64,000 bases of DNA from Aurantiacibacter sediminis (GTDB taxonomy: Bacteria > Pseudomonadota > Alphaproteobacteria > Sphingomonadales > Sphingomonadaceae): positions 124,001 through 188,000 of the forward strand of contig NZ_JAEANY010000003.1 in NCBI RefSeq assembly GCF_016019885.1, in the 5' to 3' direction. Below the pieces are notes generated by a model. It had not been told where the DNA came from, did not search any database, and worked only from the letters and a program-made list of their open reading frames with translations. The position numbers and the translations under genes are program-made. Positions 26,912 through 35,967 of this stretch are shown here, in pieces (the stretch's first letter is position 1; the number at the start of each line of letters is the position of its first letter).

Positions 26912-28795
26912 TCAGGCGCGGCGGCTCCAATCCTCGCTGCGGCGGGCTGGCTTCTGTTCTTCGACCACCTTTGCATCGGGGAAAGCAGCAAAGGCGGCCT
27001 GCACCAGCGGATGGTTGCGCACCCTGTCCGCCTCTGCCTGCCGCGCGGCTTCGTCCTGCTCGCTCAACGTCGGAGCGCCCTCGCCTTCGCCCCGGATAAT
27101 TTCCCATTTCGAGCCAAAGGCGTTCTGGAAAGCCTGCCTGATCTGCGGCGTGATGTTATCGTCGAAACCGGATGGCTGCGTGTATTCCAAGCGACCGGGC
27201 GCGAGCGAAATGACCCGCACCTGCCCTTTCAGCAGGCTGCCCATCGTCCACGCACCTTCGATCCCTGAATTCTCGATCTGCTCGACCAGATCGCGCCAAT
27301 GCGCTGCCGGGTTTCCGCCACCTACCGCAGGTGCCCCGCCCTCGGATGGCGTGCCGGTCGCGCCGCCGGTCAAAGCGAAATCCTTCAGCTGTTTGGCGAG
27401 CTTGCCCGGGTCCGGCATGTCAGCCGCATGCATCGCGCGCAGCAGAGCCATTTGCGCTGCCACCAGCGGATCGGGCGCGGTGCGCACTTCATCATGGCCC
27501 TTCAAAAGCAGTTGCCACAGGCGATGGACTTGCCCGGCGGACAAGCGCTGCGCCCATTCACTGATTGCCGCGCGCTCTTCCTCCGTCGGCGCGTCAGGCT
27601 CGCCAATCTGGCCGACGGCGACGCGATGCGTGAATTCCATCAGCGCGCGCATCAGCGAAAGCGGCTCCACACCCAGCGAATATTGATCTGCAATCGCGGC
27701 GAGAAGTTTCTGCGGCTCACCTTCGAGCACATGCTGAAAAAGCCGCCGCTGCGCCCCGCGATCGGCCAGGCCGAGCATATCGCGGACCTGGTCCACGCTG
27801 ACCTTGGTGGAGCCATCGCCCGATTCCATATCGGCATGAGCAATCGCCTGATCGAGGATCGAAAGCCCATCTCGCACCGAACCCTCGGCAGCCGACGCGA
27901 TCATCGCCAGCGCCTCATCATCCGCGCCCACGCCCTCCTGCTCGCAGACCCAGGCGAAGTGCTTGTGGAGCAGATCGGACGGGATGCGGCGCAGGTCGAA
28001 ACGCTGCGTGCGGCTGAGGACGGTGACCGGAAGTTTGTCGACTTCGGTGGTGGCGAAGAGGAATTTCACATGCGCAGGCGGCTCCTCAAGGGTCTTGAGC
28101 AAAGCATTGAATGCGTTGCGCGAAAGCATGTGAACTTCGTCGATAATGTAGATCTTGTAGCGCGCCGACACGGCCGCATAGCGCACCGCCTCGATAATTT
28201 CGCGCACATCGTCCACGCCTGTGTGAGACGCCGCATCCATCTCGATGACGTCGATATGCCGCCCCTCTGCGATGGCGAGGCATGGCTCGCACTGGCCGCA
28301 TGGATCGATGGTCGGTCCGCCTTGCCCATCCGGCCCCACACAATTCAATGCTTTGGCGATGAGGCGCGCGGTCGAGGTTTTGCCGACTCCGCGAACGCCG
28401 GTCATCAGGAAGGCATGCGCCAGCCGGTCCCGTTCTATGGCATTGCCCAGAGTGCGAACCATCGGCTCCTGCCCGATCAGTTCAGAAAATGTCTGCGGAC
28501 GGTATTTTCGCGCCAGCACCCGGTATGGCTGCGCGGGATCGGTGGCCGATGGCAGCGGGGCCGTCGAGCCTGCTTCAATAGCAGAGGGTTCTTCGGGAGC
28601 CGGAGTGGCCGGAACGGGCGCCTGCTCAGCCGTTGGCTCCGGCGCTGCCTCGGACGGCTCCTCGCCGAACATGGAATTCTGCCCCGCAGCCTCAAGCTCC
28701 GCAGCGGAAGGCTTGTTTTCCTCCTCCTGCGCGGGCGCATCATTGCCATTGTCGATCCATGGCGGCGTGTCAGAATTCTCGGGGGAATCACTCAT
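26912..28795 (-). CDS. dnaX: DNA polymerase III subunits gamma/tau
   Basis: 627 residues. An unusual 85-residue acidic, Pro/Ala/Glu-rich N-terminal leader precedes the clamp-loader ATPase (QPYRVLARKYRPQTFSELIGQ). Walker A GVRGVGKTSTAR, the zinc-binding cysteines (CVGP, then PCGQCEPC), the IDEVHMLS Walker B and the sensor-1 LFATTEVDKLPVTV are intact. The C-terminal tau part binds DnaB and the polymerase. I see no A-rich slippery site for a short gamma form. Followed by ybaB. Confidence 0.95.
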   Translation of the reverse strand: MSDSPENSDTPPWIDNGNDAPAQEEENKPSAAELEAAGQNSMFGEEPSEAAPEPTAEQAPVPATPAPEEPSAIEAGSTAPLPSATDPAQPYRVLARKYRPQTFSELIGQEPMVRTLGNAIERDRLAHAFLMTGVRGVGKTSTARLIAKALNCVGPDGQGGPTIDPCGQCEPCLAIAEGRHIDVIEMDAASHTGVDDVREIIEAVRYAAVSARYKIYIIDEVHMLSRNAFNALLKTLEEPPAHVKFLFATTEVDKLPVTVLSRTQRFDLRRIPSDLLHKHFAWVCEQEGVGADDEALAMIASAAEGSVRDGLSILDQAIAHADMESGDGSTKVSVDQVRDMLGLADRGAQRRLFQHVLEGEPQKLLAAIADQYSLGVEPLSLMRALMEFTHRVAVGQIGEPDAPTEEERAAISEWAQRLSAGQVHRLWQLLLKGHDEVRTAPDPLVAAQMALLRAMHAADMPDPGKLAKQLKDFALTGGATGTPSEGGAPAVGGGNPAAHWRDLVEQIENSGIEGAWTMGSLLKGQVRVISLAPGRLEYTQPSGFDDNITPQIRQAFQNAFGSKWEIIRGEGEGAPTLSEQDEAARQAEADRVRNHPLVQAAFAAFPDAKVVEEQKPARRSEDWSRRA

Positions 28796-28856
28796 GCGCG
28801 CAAGACTAGGCGCTCACCACGCGAATGTCATCGCGCTTGCCGGATGATGTTGTGAA

Positions 28857-28947
28857 AAGGAGCCGAGCGACCCGCTGCCATTTACCTGGGCTGCTTCCTT
28901 CCGGACCTGACCCGGTGAGCAAACGCGAACGTCCACCCGACTCCCGC
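28857..28947 (-). ncRNA. ffs: Signal recognition particle 4.5S RNA, small bacterial type
   Basis: On the minus strand the apical domain is unmistakable: TCAGGTCCGGAAGGAAGCAG with flanking CCGGG/CCCAGG, the Ffh-binding asymmetric and symmetric loops with a GGAA tetraloop. The flanks GGAGTCGGGT and GCTCGGCTCC pair with wobbles to close the rod. About 90 nt, with ends estimated from the pairing and the T-run. Located just upstream of dnaX-free space, as often in Alphaproteobacteria. Confidence 0.92.
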
Positions 28948-29002
28948 GGCGCATATGGCCGCGGTCGGCGACAAATTCAAGCGCGATTGCAACGCTACAA
29001 AT

Positions 29003-29100
29003 CGGTTTCGCAGAAACCGCAAGGCCGAACGGCCGCCCGCAGCGGGCGCAGCTTGCCTGCGCATCTAGCGAGGACGAAGCGGCGGATGCCGCTTCGCAAA
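29003..29100 (-). repeat. Structured multi-hairpin repeat, copy 2
   Basis: Reverse-oriented second copy of the element at 1200-1296. The central 62 bp (29017-29078) carry hairpins B and C and differ by one base. Hairpin A here is CGAAGCGGC / GCCGCTTCG with loop GGAT (29075-29096) and hairpin D is CGGTTTC / GAAACCG (29003-29019). Both outer stems differ from copy 1 but are perfectly paired. It fills the gap between ffs and the NDUFS4-like gene. Confidence 0.8.
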
Positions 29101-29106
29101 ACTAGA

Positions 29107-29388
29107 TTACCGAAAATTGTCCGCATAGGCCTGAAGCTTCAGCTTCTTGGGCGGGACAGAATGCACGCGGGCCGCGATGCCGTATTTCTCGGCATAGGCC
29201 TGCGCTGCCTCGCAGCTGGGGAATTTCAGCTGCACCTGCTGACGCGTATCGCCGCTGCCGGACCATCCCATCAGCGGGTCGGGCTTCTTCGCCTCTGCCG
29301 GAACGAAATCGAGCACCCACTGATCGGTGAGAGCCTTGCCGGATTGCATCGCGCTTTGCGGGCGCTTGTAGATACGTGCGTCTGCCAT
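29107..29388 (-). CDS. ETC complex I subunit, NDUFS4-like
   Basis: 93 residues matching the ETC_C1_NDUFS4 family: ARIYKRPQSAMQSGK at the start, WVLDFVPAEAKKPDPLMGW in the middle and the paired FPSCEAAQAYAEKYGI, VHSVPPKKLK at the end. It is the alphaproteobacterial accessory subunit of NADH dehydrogenase shared with mitochondria. I start at MADARIYK; an extension of 26 codons reaches into the hrpB terminator region and is unlikely. Not with the nuo operon here. Confidence 0.9.
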   Translation of the reverse strand: MADARIYKRPQSAMQSGKALTDQWVLDFVPAEAKKPDPLMGWSGSGDTRQQVQLKFPSCEAAQAYAEKYGIAARVHSVPPKKLKLQAYADNFR

Positions 29389-29425
29389 AGGAGAGCCCTT
29401 AAAGCCGATTTGCGCAACGCTCAAT

Positions 29426-29447
29426 CCCCTCTCGCTAGCGGGAGGGG
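29426..29447 (-). terminator. Hairpin downstream of hrpB
   Basis: Ten-bp stem CCCCTCTCGC / GCGGGAGGGG with a single G-T wobble and TA at the centre, immediately after the hrpB stop and before the NDUFS4-like gene. No T-tract. Confidence 0.5.
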
Positions 29448-29449
29448 AG

Positions 29450-31882
29450 TTACCGGTTGAAAGCATTCTTGGTCTTTAAGCTCGGTTTTTCCGTCCAAGG
29501 CTCATCCGGCCAGCGATGCTTGGGGTAGCGGCCTTTCATATCCTTTTGCACATCCGCCCAGCTGCCGCGCCAGAAACCGGGGAGATCGCGGGTCGCTTGG
29601 ATAGGTCGCCCGGCCGGATTGGTGAGGTGTATGAGCAACGGCGTTGTGCCGATCATCGGGTGGCGGTCTAGCCCGAACAGCGCCTGCACGCGCACCTCGA
29701 CACTCGGCGCATGTTCACTCGCATAATCGATAGCGTGGCTGGTACCCGCGGGACTGGTGAATTGTCGGGGGGCACGCTGATCCAACTGCTGGCGTTCGTC
29801 CCACGACAGGAGGTGCAGCGCGGCCTCGGCATAGCGCCCCGGTGGCAGGTCGAGGTCGCGCCTGCCGGACAGCAGCGGGGCGAGCCATTCCTCAGCCCGC
29901 GCGCCCAACTGCTCTTCACTCAGTGCTTCGATCCCGGCGAAATGTGCGCGGGCGAGAAACCCTGCCGGCAGCAATTTCCCCAGCCGCTCAACAGCTTTCT
30001 CCACAAGGATATCAACAAAAGCTTGACGATCAGGATCGGGGTCCGGCCCGCTCGCAAGCGTTATCGCGCCAAGCCGCTTCTCGCGCCTCGCCTCAACACG
30101 GTTCTCGCCGGAATTCCAGCGCGCGACAGTGCGGGTCTCAATCAGTTTGGCACAATACTGCTCAATCTCCTGCGCTGTCAGTTCTGCTGCGGCTGTGATG
30201 CGAGCCCCTTTGGCCTGTCCCTGCGCATCGGCGATCACCAGCCACTCGGCGCGCGCCAGAGGTGACGCAGGATCAAGAGTGAAGCCGCGCCCACCGGCGG
30301 ATGCCCAGTTCTCACCCGATGGATCACGGCGGCGGGCGATAGTGTCCGGCTGCGCGAGCGCGAGGAACAGAGCCGCATTGCGCGATGAGGTTTCGTGGGG
30401 TGAAACAAGCCGCTCAGCCGCCTTTGCCCATCGCTCTGCCAGCTTTCGCGCGCCGTCGGCCCGCTTGCCGCGATCGCCATGCCACCGGGACAGGCGCTGC
30501 ATCAGATCTTCACCGCGCCCGCCGAGACCTCGCTCCTGCGAGAGCGCGACCAGCTTCGCGGCGTCGAGCGCCTGACCGGCCTCTGCGCCAAGCAGAACAG
30601 CAGCGCCCGCAACGGGGTCCATCGGCAGGCTGGCGATCTGCTCGCCGCGCGGGGTGATACGTCCCTCCGCGTCGACCGCGCCGAGCTTCTCCAGCCGCAA
30701 GCGTGCACTGGCGAGCGACCCTTCTGGCGGCGGGTCGAGCCATTGCAGGCTCAGCGGATCGCCAACGCCCCACTTCGCCAGCCCCAGCACCAGCGGCGCC
30801 AGATCGCTGGAGAGCATTTCCGGCGTGTCATAGGCGGGCCTGCCCGCATGCCCGGCCTCTTCCCACAGGCGATAAGCAACACCCGGCGATTGACGCGCCG
30901 CTCGGCCCGCCCGCTGCGCTGCTGCGGCCTGGCTGGCGCGCGTCGTGACCAGATGGGTGGTTCCCGCCGCGCGATCGAATTCGGCCCGGCGGGCAAGCCC
31001 GCTGTCCACGACCACCGAAACGCCATCGAGCGTTAGCGAAGTCTCGGCGATGCTGGTGGCAAGGACAATGCGCCGCCTGCCATCAGGATCACGACGGATC
31101 GCAACGCGCTGGTCAGCGGGCTGCACCTGGCCATGCAGTGGCAGCACGGGGGTGTTCGGCAGCTTCGCTTCCAGCCGCTCCTGTACCCGGCTGATCTCAC
31201 CAACACCCGGAAGGAAGGCGAGGATGTCACCCTCTTCCTCACGCCACGCCGTCAGGATCGCCGAGGTCATCGCATCCTTCAGCCGCTTTTCCGGCGACGC
31301 GCCGAGCCATTTAATATCGAGCGGATAGGCTTTGCCTTCACTCTCGATCACCGGCGTTGCATCGCCCATCAGCCGCGCAAACCGTGCGCCGTCGATGGTT
31401 GCGGACATGACGCACACGCGCAGGTCCTCGCGGAGGATCCCTTGCGTTTCGAGCGCGAGCGCGAGGCCGAGGTCGCTATCGAGCGAGCGCTCATGCGCTT
31501 CATCGAACAGCAGGGCTGACACGCCGTCCAATTCCTGATCTTCGAGCAGCCGATTGACCAATATCGCCTCGGTCACGACATTGATGCGGCTGCCCTTGCG
31601 ACTGTCGAGCCGGGTCAGATAGCCGACCCGCTCGCCCACTTTCTCGCCGAGCAATTGCGCCATCCGCTCCGCCGCAGCGCGCGCTGCGACACGGCGGGGT
31701 GATGTGATGATGATCTGGCCGCTGCACCATTCCTGATCGAGCAAAGCGGGAGCCACCGCCGTGGTCTTCCCCGCTCCGGGCGGAGCGACCAGGACGGCGG
31801 AATTGCCCGCACGCAAGGCAGCGAGCAGGTCCGGCAATACGGCATGGATGGGGAGTTCTGCGGCCACCTTGACCGCCCTCAA
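29450..31882 (-). CDS. hrpB: ATP-dependent RNA helicase HrpB
   Basis: 810 residues from the chosen start. DEAH-box helicase: motif I APPGAGKTTA, motif II DEAHERSLDSD, motif III SATIDGARF, motif VI QRAGRAARQSPG, then HA2, OB-like and the HrpB-specific C-terminal domain. It is a bacterial DEAH/RHA helicase with no settled cellular role. No ATG fits the N-terminus. I choose a TTG that overlaps the stop of the polyprenyl synthase gene (TTGA), giving LRAVKVAAELPIHAV; the longer frame lies inside that gene. Length then matches the family. Confidence 0.9.
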   Translation of the reverse strand: MRAVKVAAELPIHAVLPDLLAALRAGNSAVLVAPPGAGKTTAVAPALLDQEWCSGQIIITSPRRVAARAAAERMAQLLGEKVGERVGYLTRLDSRKGSRINVVTEAILVNRLLEDQELDGVSALLFDEAHERSLDSDLGLALALETQGILREDLRVCVMSATIDGARFARLMGDATPVIESEGKAYPLDIKWLGASPEKRLKDAMTSAILTAWREEEGDILAFLPGVGEISRVQERLEAKLPNTPVLPLHGQVQPADQRVAIRRDPDGRRRIVLATSIAETSLTLDGVSVVVDSGLARRAEFDRAAGTTHLVTTRASQAAAAQRAGRAARQSPGVAYRLWEEAGHAGRPAYDTPEMLSSDLAPLVLGLAKWGVGDPLSLQWLDPPPEGSLASARLRLEKLGAVDAEGRITPRGEQIASLPMDPVAGAAVLLGAEAGQALDAAKLVALSQERGLGGRGEDLMQRLSRWHGDRGKRADGARKLAERWAKAAERLVSPHETSSRNAALFLALAQPDTIARRRDPSGENWASAGGRGFTLDPASPLARAEWLVIADAQGQAKGARITAAAELTAQEIEQYCAKLIETRTVARWNSGENRVEARREKRLGAITLASGPDPDPDRQAFVDILVEKAVERLGKLLPAGFLARAHFAGIEALSEEQLGARAEEWLAPLLSGRRDLDLPPGRYAEAALHLLSWDERQQLDQRAPRQFTSPAGTSHAIDYASEHAPSVEVRVQALFGLDRHPMIGTTPLLIHLTNPAGRPIQATRDLPGFWRGSWADVQKDMKGRYPKHRWPDEPWTEKPSLKTKNAFNR

Positions 31883-32901
31883 TACCCCCGAGCGACGGCA
31901 AATTGCGCGGCCTGCACCATGGCGCGGCGCGCGGCGGAATCGGGGAATATGTTGAGCGCATCGCAGGCGCGCTGGGCGAAATGGCGCGCGCGTTCTCGCG
32001 TGGCCGATACGCAATCATGCTTGCGGATCAGGTCGACCGCATGAGCCAAGTCCTCATCCTCGGTCGTGAAACCGGCGATGGCATCCTGCCAGAAGCGGCG
32101 TTCCTCATCATTGCCGCGCTGATAGGCAAGGATCACCGGCAGCGTCATTTTGCCTTCGCGGAAATCATCGCCCCGATCCTTGCCCATTTCGGAAGCTTCG
32201 GAATCGTAATCGATGGCATCGTCCACCAGCTGGAAAGCTATGCCGAGATTGCGGCCGTAGCTGTCGAGCGCTTCCTCTTCCTCCTCACCGCATTCGGCCA
32301 CCACGGCGGAGATCCGGCTAGCCGCTGCAAAAAGTGCAGCAGTCTTCGCGCCGATAATATGCAGGTAACGCTCTTCCGAGGTTTCGATCTTTCGCTGCGA
32401 AACAAGCTGGTCGACTTCGCCCTGTGCGATAATCGCGCTTGCGCTCGAGAGGATCTTCAGGACCTTCAGGCTGCCGTCTTCCACCATCAGCTCGAAAGCG
32501 CGGCTGAACAGGAAGTCGCCCACCAGGACGGTGGCGGGATTGCCATAGACGATGTTCGCCGCTTCCTTGCCGCGCCGCATCTCGCTGCCGTCGACGACAT
32601 CGTCATGCAACAAGGTGGCTGTGTGGATGAATTCCACCGCAGCGGCGAGCTTGTGGTGGCGCGTGCCCTGATAGCCGACGACTTCCGCCCCGGCGAGCGT
32701 CAGCATAGGCCGCATCCGCTTGCCGCCGCCCGCGATCAGATGACCGGCAAGCGCAGGGATCAGCGGAATTTCGCTCTGCATCCGATCGAGAATGATCGAA
32801 TTGACCTGGTTCATGGGCGTGGCTGTCAGCGACAGGATGGGAGAAAGACTAGGCTGTTCTCCGCCATTCGTGCGCTTCAGGGGGACGACGTTGTCGCTCA
32901 T
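31879..32901 (-). CDS. ispB: Polyprenyl (octaprenyl/decaprenyl-type) diphosphate synthase
   Basis: 340-residue trans-prenyltransferase from MSDNVVPLKR. Both Asp-rich motifs are present: LLHDDVVDGSEMRRG (first) and LVDDAIDYDS (second), with GGGKRMRPML before them. It makes the long isoprenoid tail of ubiquinone; chain length cannot be read from sequence by eye, and Q-10 is expected in this group. The 12-codon upstream extension to an earlier ATG is possible. The stop overlaps the hrpB start. Confidence 0.92.
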   Translation of the reverse strand: MSDNVVPLKRTNGGEQPSLSPILSLTATPMNQVNSIILDRMQSEIPLIPALAGHLIAGGGKRMRPMLTLAGAEVVGYQGTRHHKLAAAVEFIHTATLLHDDVVDGSEMRRGKEAANIVYGNPATVLVGDFLFSRAFELMVEDGSLKVLKILSSASAIIAQGEVDQLVSQRKIETSEERYLHIIGAKTAALFAAASRISAVVAECGEEEEEALDSYGRNLGIAFQLVDDAIDYDSEASEMGKDRGDDFREGKMTLPVILAYQRGNDEERRFWQDAIAGFTTEDEDLAHAVDLIRKHDCVSATRERARHFAQRACDALNIFPDSAARRAMVQAAQFAVARGY

Positions 32902-32998
32902 GCGGCTCTCAATGGGGGCAAGCGCTCGCCTTGGCAAGGCGGCATTTCAGCCGCATTCGCACGTGCAATATAGTTTCAGGACAGCTAAGCATTGCGCA

Positions 32999-33289
32999 AT
33001 GACTGAATCGACCGATCCGCAGCTCGCCACCTTTCGCAAAAGCATCGACAATATCGATGCGGCGCTCATTCACATCTTGGCGGAGCGTTTTCGCATTACG
33101 CAGGCTGTTGGTGAATATAAGGCGAAGAGCGCCCTGCCCCCAGCCGACCCCGCGCGAGAGACCAAACAGATCGCACGGCTGCGTGCGCTGGCGGTCGAAG
33201 CCGATCTCGATCCTGAATTCAGCGAGAAGCTGCTGCGTTTCATCATCGATGAAGTGATCCGCCACCACAGAAAAGCGCGCGGGGACTAG
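32999..33289 (+). CDS. Chorismate mutase (AroQ class, monofunctional)
   Basis: 96 residues: all-helical AroQ-type mutase with FRKSIDNIDAALIHILAERF, the conserved basic ITQAVGEYKAKS and the C-terminal IIDEVIRHHRKAR. It converts chorismate to prephenate for Phe and Tyr synthesis. There is no prephenate dehydratase domain. Salicylate-forming pyruvate lyases share the fold, but no siderophore genes are near. Diverges from the polyprenyl synthase gene with 97 bases between. Confidence 0.9.
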   Translation: MTESTDPQLATFRKSIDNIDAALIHILAERFRITQAVGEYKAKSALPPADPARETKQIARLRALAVEADLDPEFSEKLLRFIIDEVIRHHRKARGD

Positions 33290-33337
33290 CCACCCGCGCG
33301 CTTCCTGTCCCGTCCAAGGGAAAGTCTGACTTGCCGA

Positions 33338-34372
33338 TCAATCCGGACCGCGACGTTCCGGATCGGCCCGGTCGCGCCTGCTGCGCGCTGGCCGCTGCGG
33401 ATCGCTGCGCCGTGGCCTTTCGGCACGTTCGCGGCGCTGCGGACGCTCGGCCTGCGGACTTGGGCGCTGTGGCCTATCCGCATTCTGCCGACGATTGGGC
33501 CTCTCTGCGCGCGGTGGCTGCTGTGGGCGCTCTGCCCGATCATTTCGGCGAGGCCGCTCGGCCCGTGGCGGACGTTGCGGCCGATCCGCTCGGTCATTGC
33601 GGCGCGGACGATCTACCCGATCATCCCGACGCGGACGCTCGGCGCGCGGCGGACGCTGCGGTCGCTCTGCGCGCGGGGGCCGCTGCGGGCGATCTGCCCG
33701 ATCATTACGCCGTGGCCGATCTGCGCGGTCATTGCGACGCGGCCGCTCGGCACGGGGTCGCTGATCACGGTTGCGGTCTACCCGGCCACCGCGCCGATCG
33801 CGGTCTGCCCTGTCTCGCCTGTTAACTTCGCCTGCATGGTCCGGAGCGGAGCGGTCGATACGCCCGTCACGCCCGGTGTTTTCAAACCGATCCCCGCCAT
33901 AGCGGCGACGATCACGTGCGCGGTCGCGCCGGCGATCATCGTCATCGCGGTAACGGCGGCCATCTCTATCACGATAGCGACGCCCATCGCGGTCCCGGTA
34001 ACGGCGATCATCGCGATAGTCGCGGTGGTCACGGTCTCGCCAGCGGCGCTGGTCACGATAGCGGTGCGGAATTTCATAGCCATATTCACGCCAGTGCGGG
34101 CGGAATTCACGGTGTCCCTGGCGGCGACCATACCAATAGTCGCGATGGCGGCGAGACCAGCGATATTCGCGGCCCCAGCGATCGTAAACGTAATAGCCGA
34201 CGCCCGGATAATAATAGTCGTCATACCAGCCGTAATACGGGTATGAGCCGACGGACACGCCGACGCTGACGCCGGATTGGCCATATCCATAATCGTCGTA
34301 ATATGTAGAGCAGGCCCCAAGGCCCAATGATGACGCCGCGATGGCGATTGCCCCTAAAATGCGGGGGGACAT
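33338..34372 (-). CDS. Arg/Asp/Pro-rich repeat lipoprotein, function unknown
   Basis: 344 residues. Signal peptide with lipobox LGAC (Cys 21). Residues 22-100 are Tyr/Gly-rich (STYYDDYGYG, YYGWYDDYYYPGVGYYVYDRWGREY). Residues 100-200 are an RYRDRDGRR-type repeat and 200-344 repeat units of the kind AERPRRNDRADRPQRPP many times over. The charge pattern makes it intrinsically disordered. Residue 22 is Ser, so outer-membrane attachment is expected. It follows the histidine kinase gene by 104 bases on the same strand. Low-complexity DNA gives long false frames on the other strand. Similar RHO-type or RcnB-like basic periplasmic proteins exist, but I cannot assign it. Confidence 0.7.
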   Translation of the reverse strand: MSPRILGAIAIAASSLGLGACSTYYDDYGYGQSGVSVGVSVGSYPYYGWYDDYYYPGVGYYVYDRWGREYRWSRRHRDYWYGRRQGHREFRPHWREYGYEIPHRYRDQRRWRDRDHRDYRDDRRYRDRDGRRYRDRDGRRYRDDDDRRRDRARDRRRYGGDRFENTGRDGRIDRSAPDHAGEVNRRDRADRDRRGGRVDRNRDQRPRAERPRRNDRADRPRRNDRADRPQRPPRAERPQRPPRAERPRRDDRVDRPRRNDRADRPQRPPRAERPRRNDRAERPQQPPRAERPNRRQNADRPQRPSPQAERPQRRERAERPRRSDPQRPARSRRDRADPERRGPD

Positions 34373-34476
34373 AGGTGATCTCCCACAAAATCCTTCAACC
34401 CGTGCTTTATGAAGGATGAGCTGTGCATCAAATCTGAACAGCCTCGTTGTGAGATAGAAAGCTTTGCGTGGGCGGC

Positions 34477-35967
34477 TCAGCCTGCGCGCGGCAATTTCAG
34501 CTTTACCAGCAATCCGCCAAGATCCTCGCTTTCGTGCAGAGACACCGTGCCGCCGTAAATCTGCGCCACATCGCGGACGATGGCGAGGCCGAGGCCGGTG
34601 CCGGGCTTGCTCATGTCCAGCCGCGCGCCGCGGCCGAAAATGGCATCGCGCTCTTTCTCCGGAATACCCATGCCATCATCCTCGATCCAGATGACGCAGC
34701 GCTTTGCATCAGGCTCTGCATCGATGGTGATGAAGACACTGCCGCCGCCATATTTCGCGGCGTTTTCGATGAGATTGCCGAGCAGCTCATCAAGGTCCTG
34801 CCGCTCCATCGCGACATCCGTATCCCTGCCCGCGATATCGAAGCGGACGTGCTGGTAAAGGCGTGAGACCGCGCGCTCGACGCCTTGTGCGCTCTCCATT
34901 GCGCTCGCGCGCGACAAACCCGTAGCGCGGCGACCAACGGCTCTTGCTCGGGCAAGGTGGTGGTCGACATGGCGCTGCATCACATCGGCTTCGCGCAGCA
35001 CGGCTTCCGGTAGATCGGGGGATTGCGCATGCGCGGCATTGTTGAGGACGGTGAGCGGAGTTTTCAGCGCATGGGCGAGGTTGCCGGCATGGGTGCGCGC
35101 TTCCTCCGCCTGCTTTTCCGAATGTTCAAGCAGCGCGTTGAGCTCTTCCACCATCGGTTGCACTTCGAGCGGGAGCGGCTCTGTCACCCGGTTGGTTCCG
35201 GTGGTGCGTATGCGAGCAATCGCCTGGCGCACACGGCGTAACGGGCCGAGGCCATACCATGTCTGCGCCATCGCCATTAGGAATAGGCCAATGCCGAGAA
35301 TGGCGAAGGACCAGATGAGCGTCAGGCGGACCTGCGCGATCTGGTTGTCGATCTCCTCACGGTTCTGCGCCACCACGAATTGCCATTGCACATCGCTGCC
35401 GGGCAACTGAACGGTGCGCTGGACGATACGCAAGGCCTCGTCACGAAACTGAACTGAATCGTAAAATACCGGCTCCAGGAACTCGCCTTCACGCACTACC
35501 AGCCGGTCGTCCCAGAGCGAATTGGAAGGGAAGGGATCGTAACCGTCACCGCTGATCTGCCAGTAGGATCCGCTGCCCGGTTCGAGATAGGACTGGTTAC
35601 CCAGGATCGAATTGAAACGGACACCCCAGATAGGGTCGACTTCTGCCGACCGCAGCATCGCATTGAGCGGGATCAGCAGGCGGTTGTCGAATTCTTGCTC
35701 CAATTGGTTAGTTAGAACCCGGTCGAGCGCGAACCCGCCCACCGAAAGCAAGATGACAATCCATCCCGCCGCGATCATCATCATGCGGCGGGACAGGCTG
35801 CCGGTATGCGTTACCGTGGCGCCCTGCTCTTCCTCGTAATGATAGGCGTGCTCGTGCTCCGCTCCACCCGGAAGCGTTTCCGCGCCTGGCGCAGGGACAT
35901 CGCCATCATCGCTGCCGCTATTCGCGGGGTGCGTCTGCGGGGTCGTCGAGGCTGTAACCGAGGCCAC
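34477..35967 (-). CDS. Sensor histidine kinase (PhoQ/EnvZ-like)
   Basis: 496 residues. A 60-residue cytoplasmic, acidic and His-rich leader (EHEHAYHYEEE), TM1 at about 64-82, a periplasmic sensor domain of about 130 residues, TM2 at 214-236, a HAMP-like linker, the HisKA helix with phospho-acceptor His 299 (NLAHALKTPL), and a complete ATPase with N-box LLGNLIENAAKYG, G1 DDGMGIP and G2 GTGLGL. The His-rich leader could bind metal (speculative). Its start overlaps the response regulator by 50 bases. The signal is unknown. Confidence 0.92.
   Translation of the reverse strand: MASVTASTTPQTHPANSGSDDGDVPAPGAETLPGGAEHEHAYHYEEEQGATVTHTGSLSRRMMMIAAGWIVILLSVGGFALDRVLTNQLEQEFDNRLLIPLNAMLRSAEVDPIWGVRFNSILGNQSYLEPGSGSYWQISGDGYDPFPSNSLWDDRLVVREGEFLEPVFYDSVQFRDEALRIVQRTVQLPGSDVQWQFVVAQNREEIDNQIAQVRLTLIWSFAILGIGLFLMAMAQTWYGLGPLRRVRQAIARIRTTGTNRVTEPLPLEVQPMVEELNALLEHSEKQAEEARTHAGNLAHALKTPLTVLNNAAHAQSPDLPEAVLREADVMQRHVDHHLARARAVGRRATGLSRASAMESAQGVERAVSRLYQHVRFDIAGRDTDVAMERQDLDELLGNLIENAAKYGGGSVFITIDAEPDAKRCVIWIEDDGMGIPEKERDAIFGRGARLDMSKPGTGLGLAIVRDVAQIYGGTVSLHESEDLGGLLVKLKLPRAG

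Noticed and set aside
27299-28855. 518-codon open frame antisense to dnaX
   Set aside because: Shadow of dnaX; composition and repeats reflect the other strand.
33331-34269. Several plus-strand frames over the Arg/Asp-rich lipoprotein
   Set aside because: Produced by low-complexity repeat DNA; none has a start context or family match.
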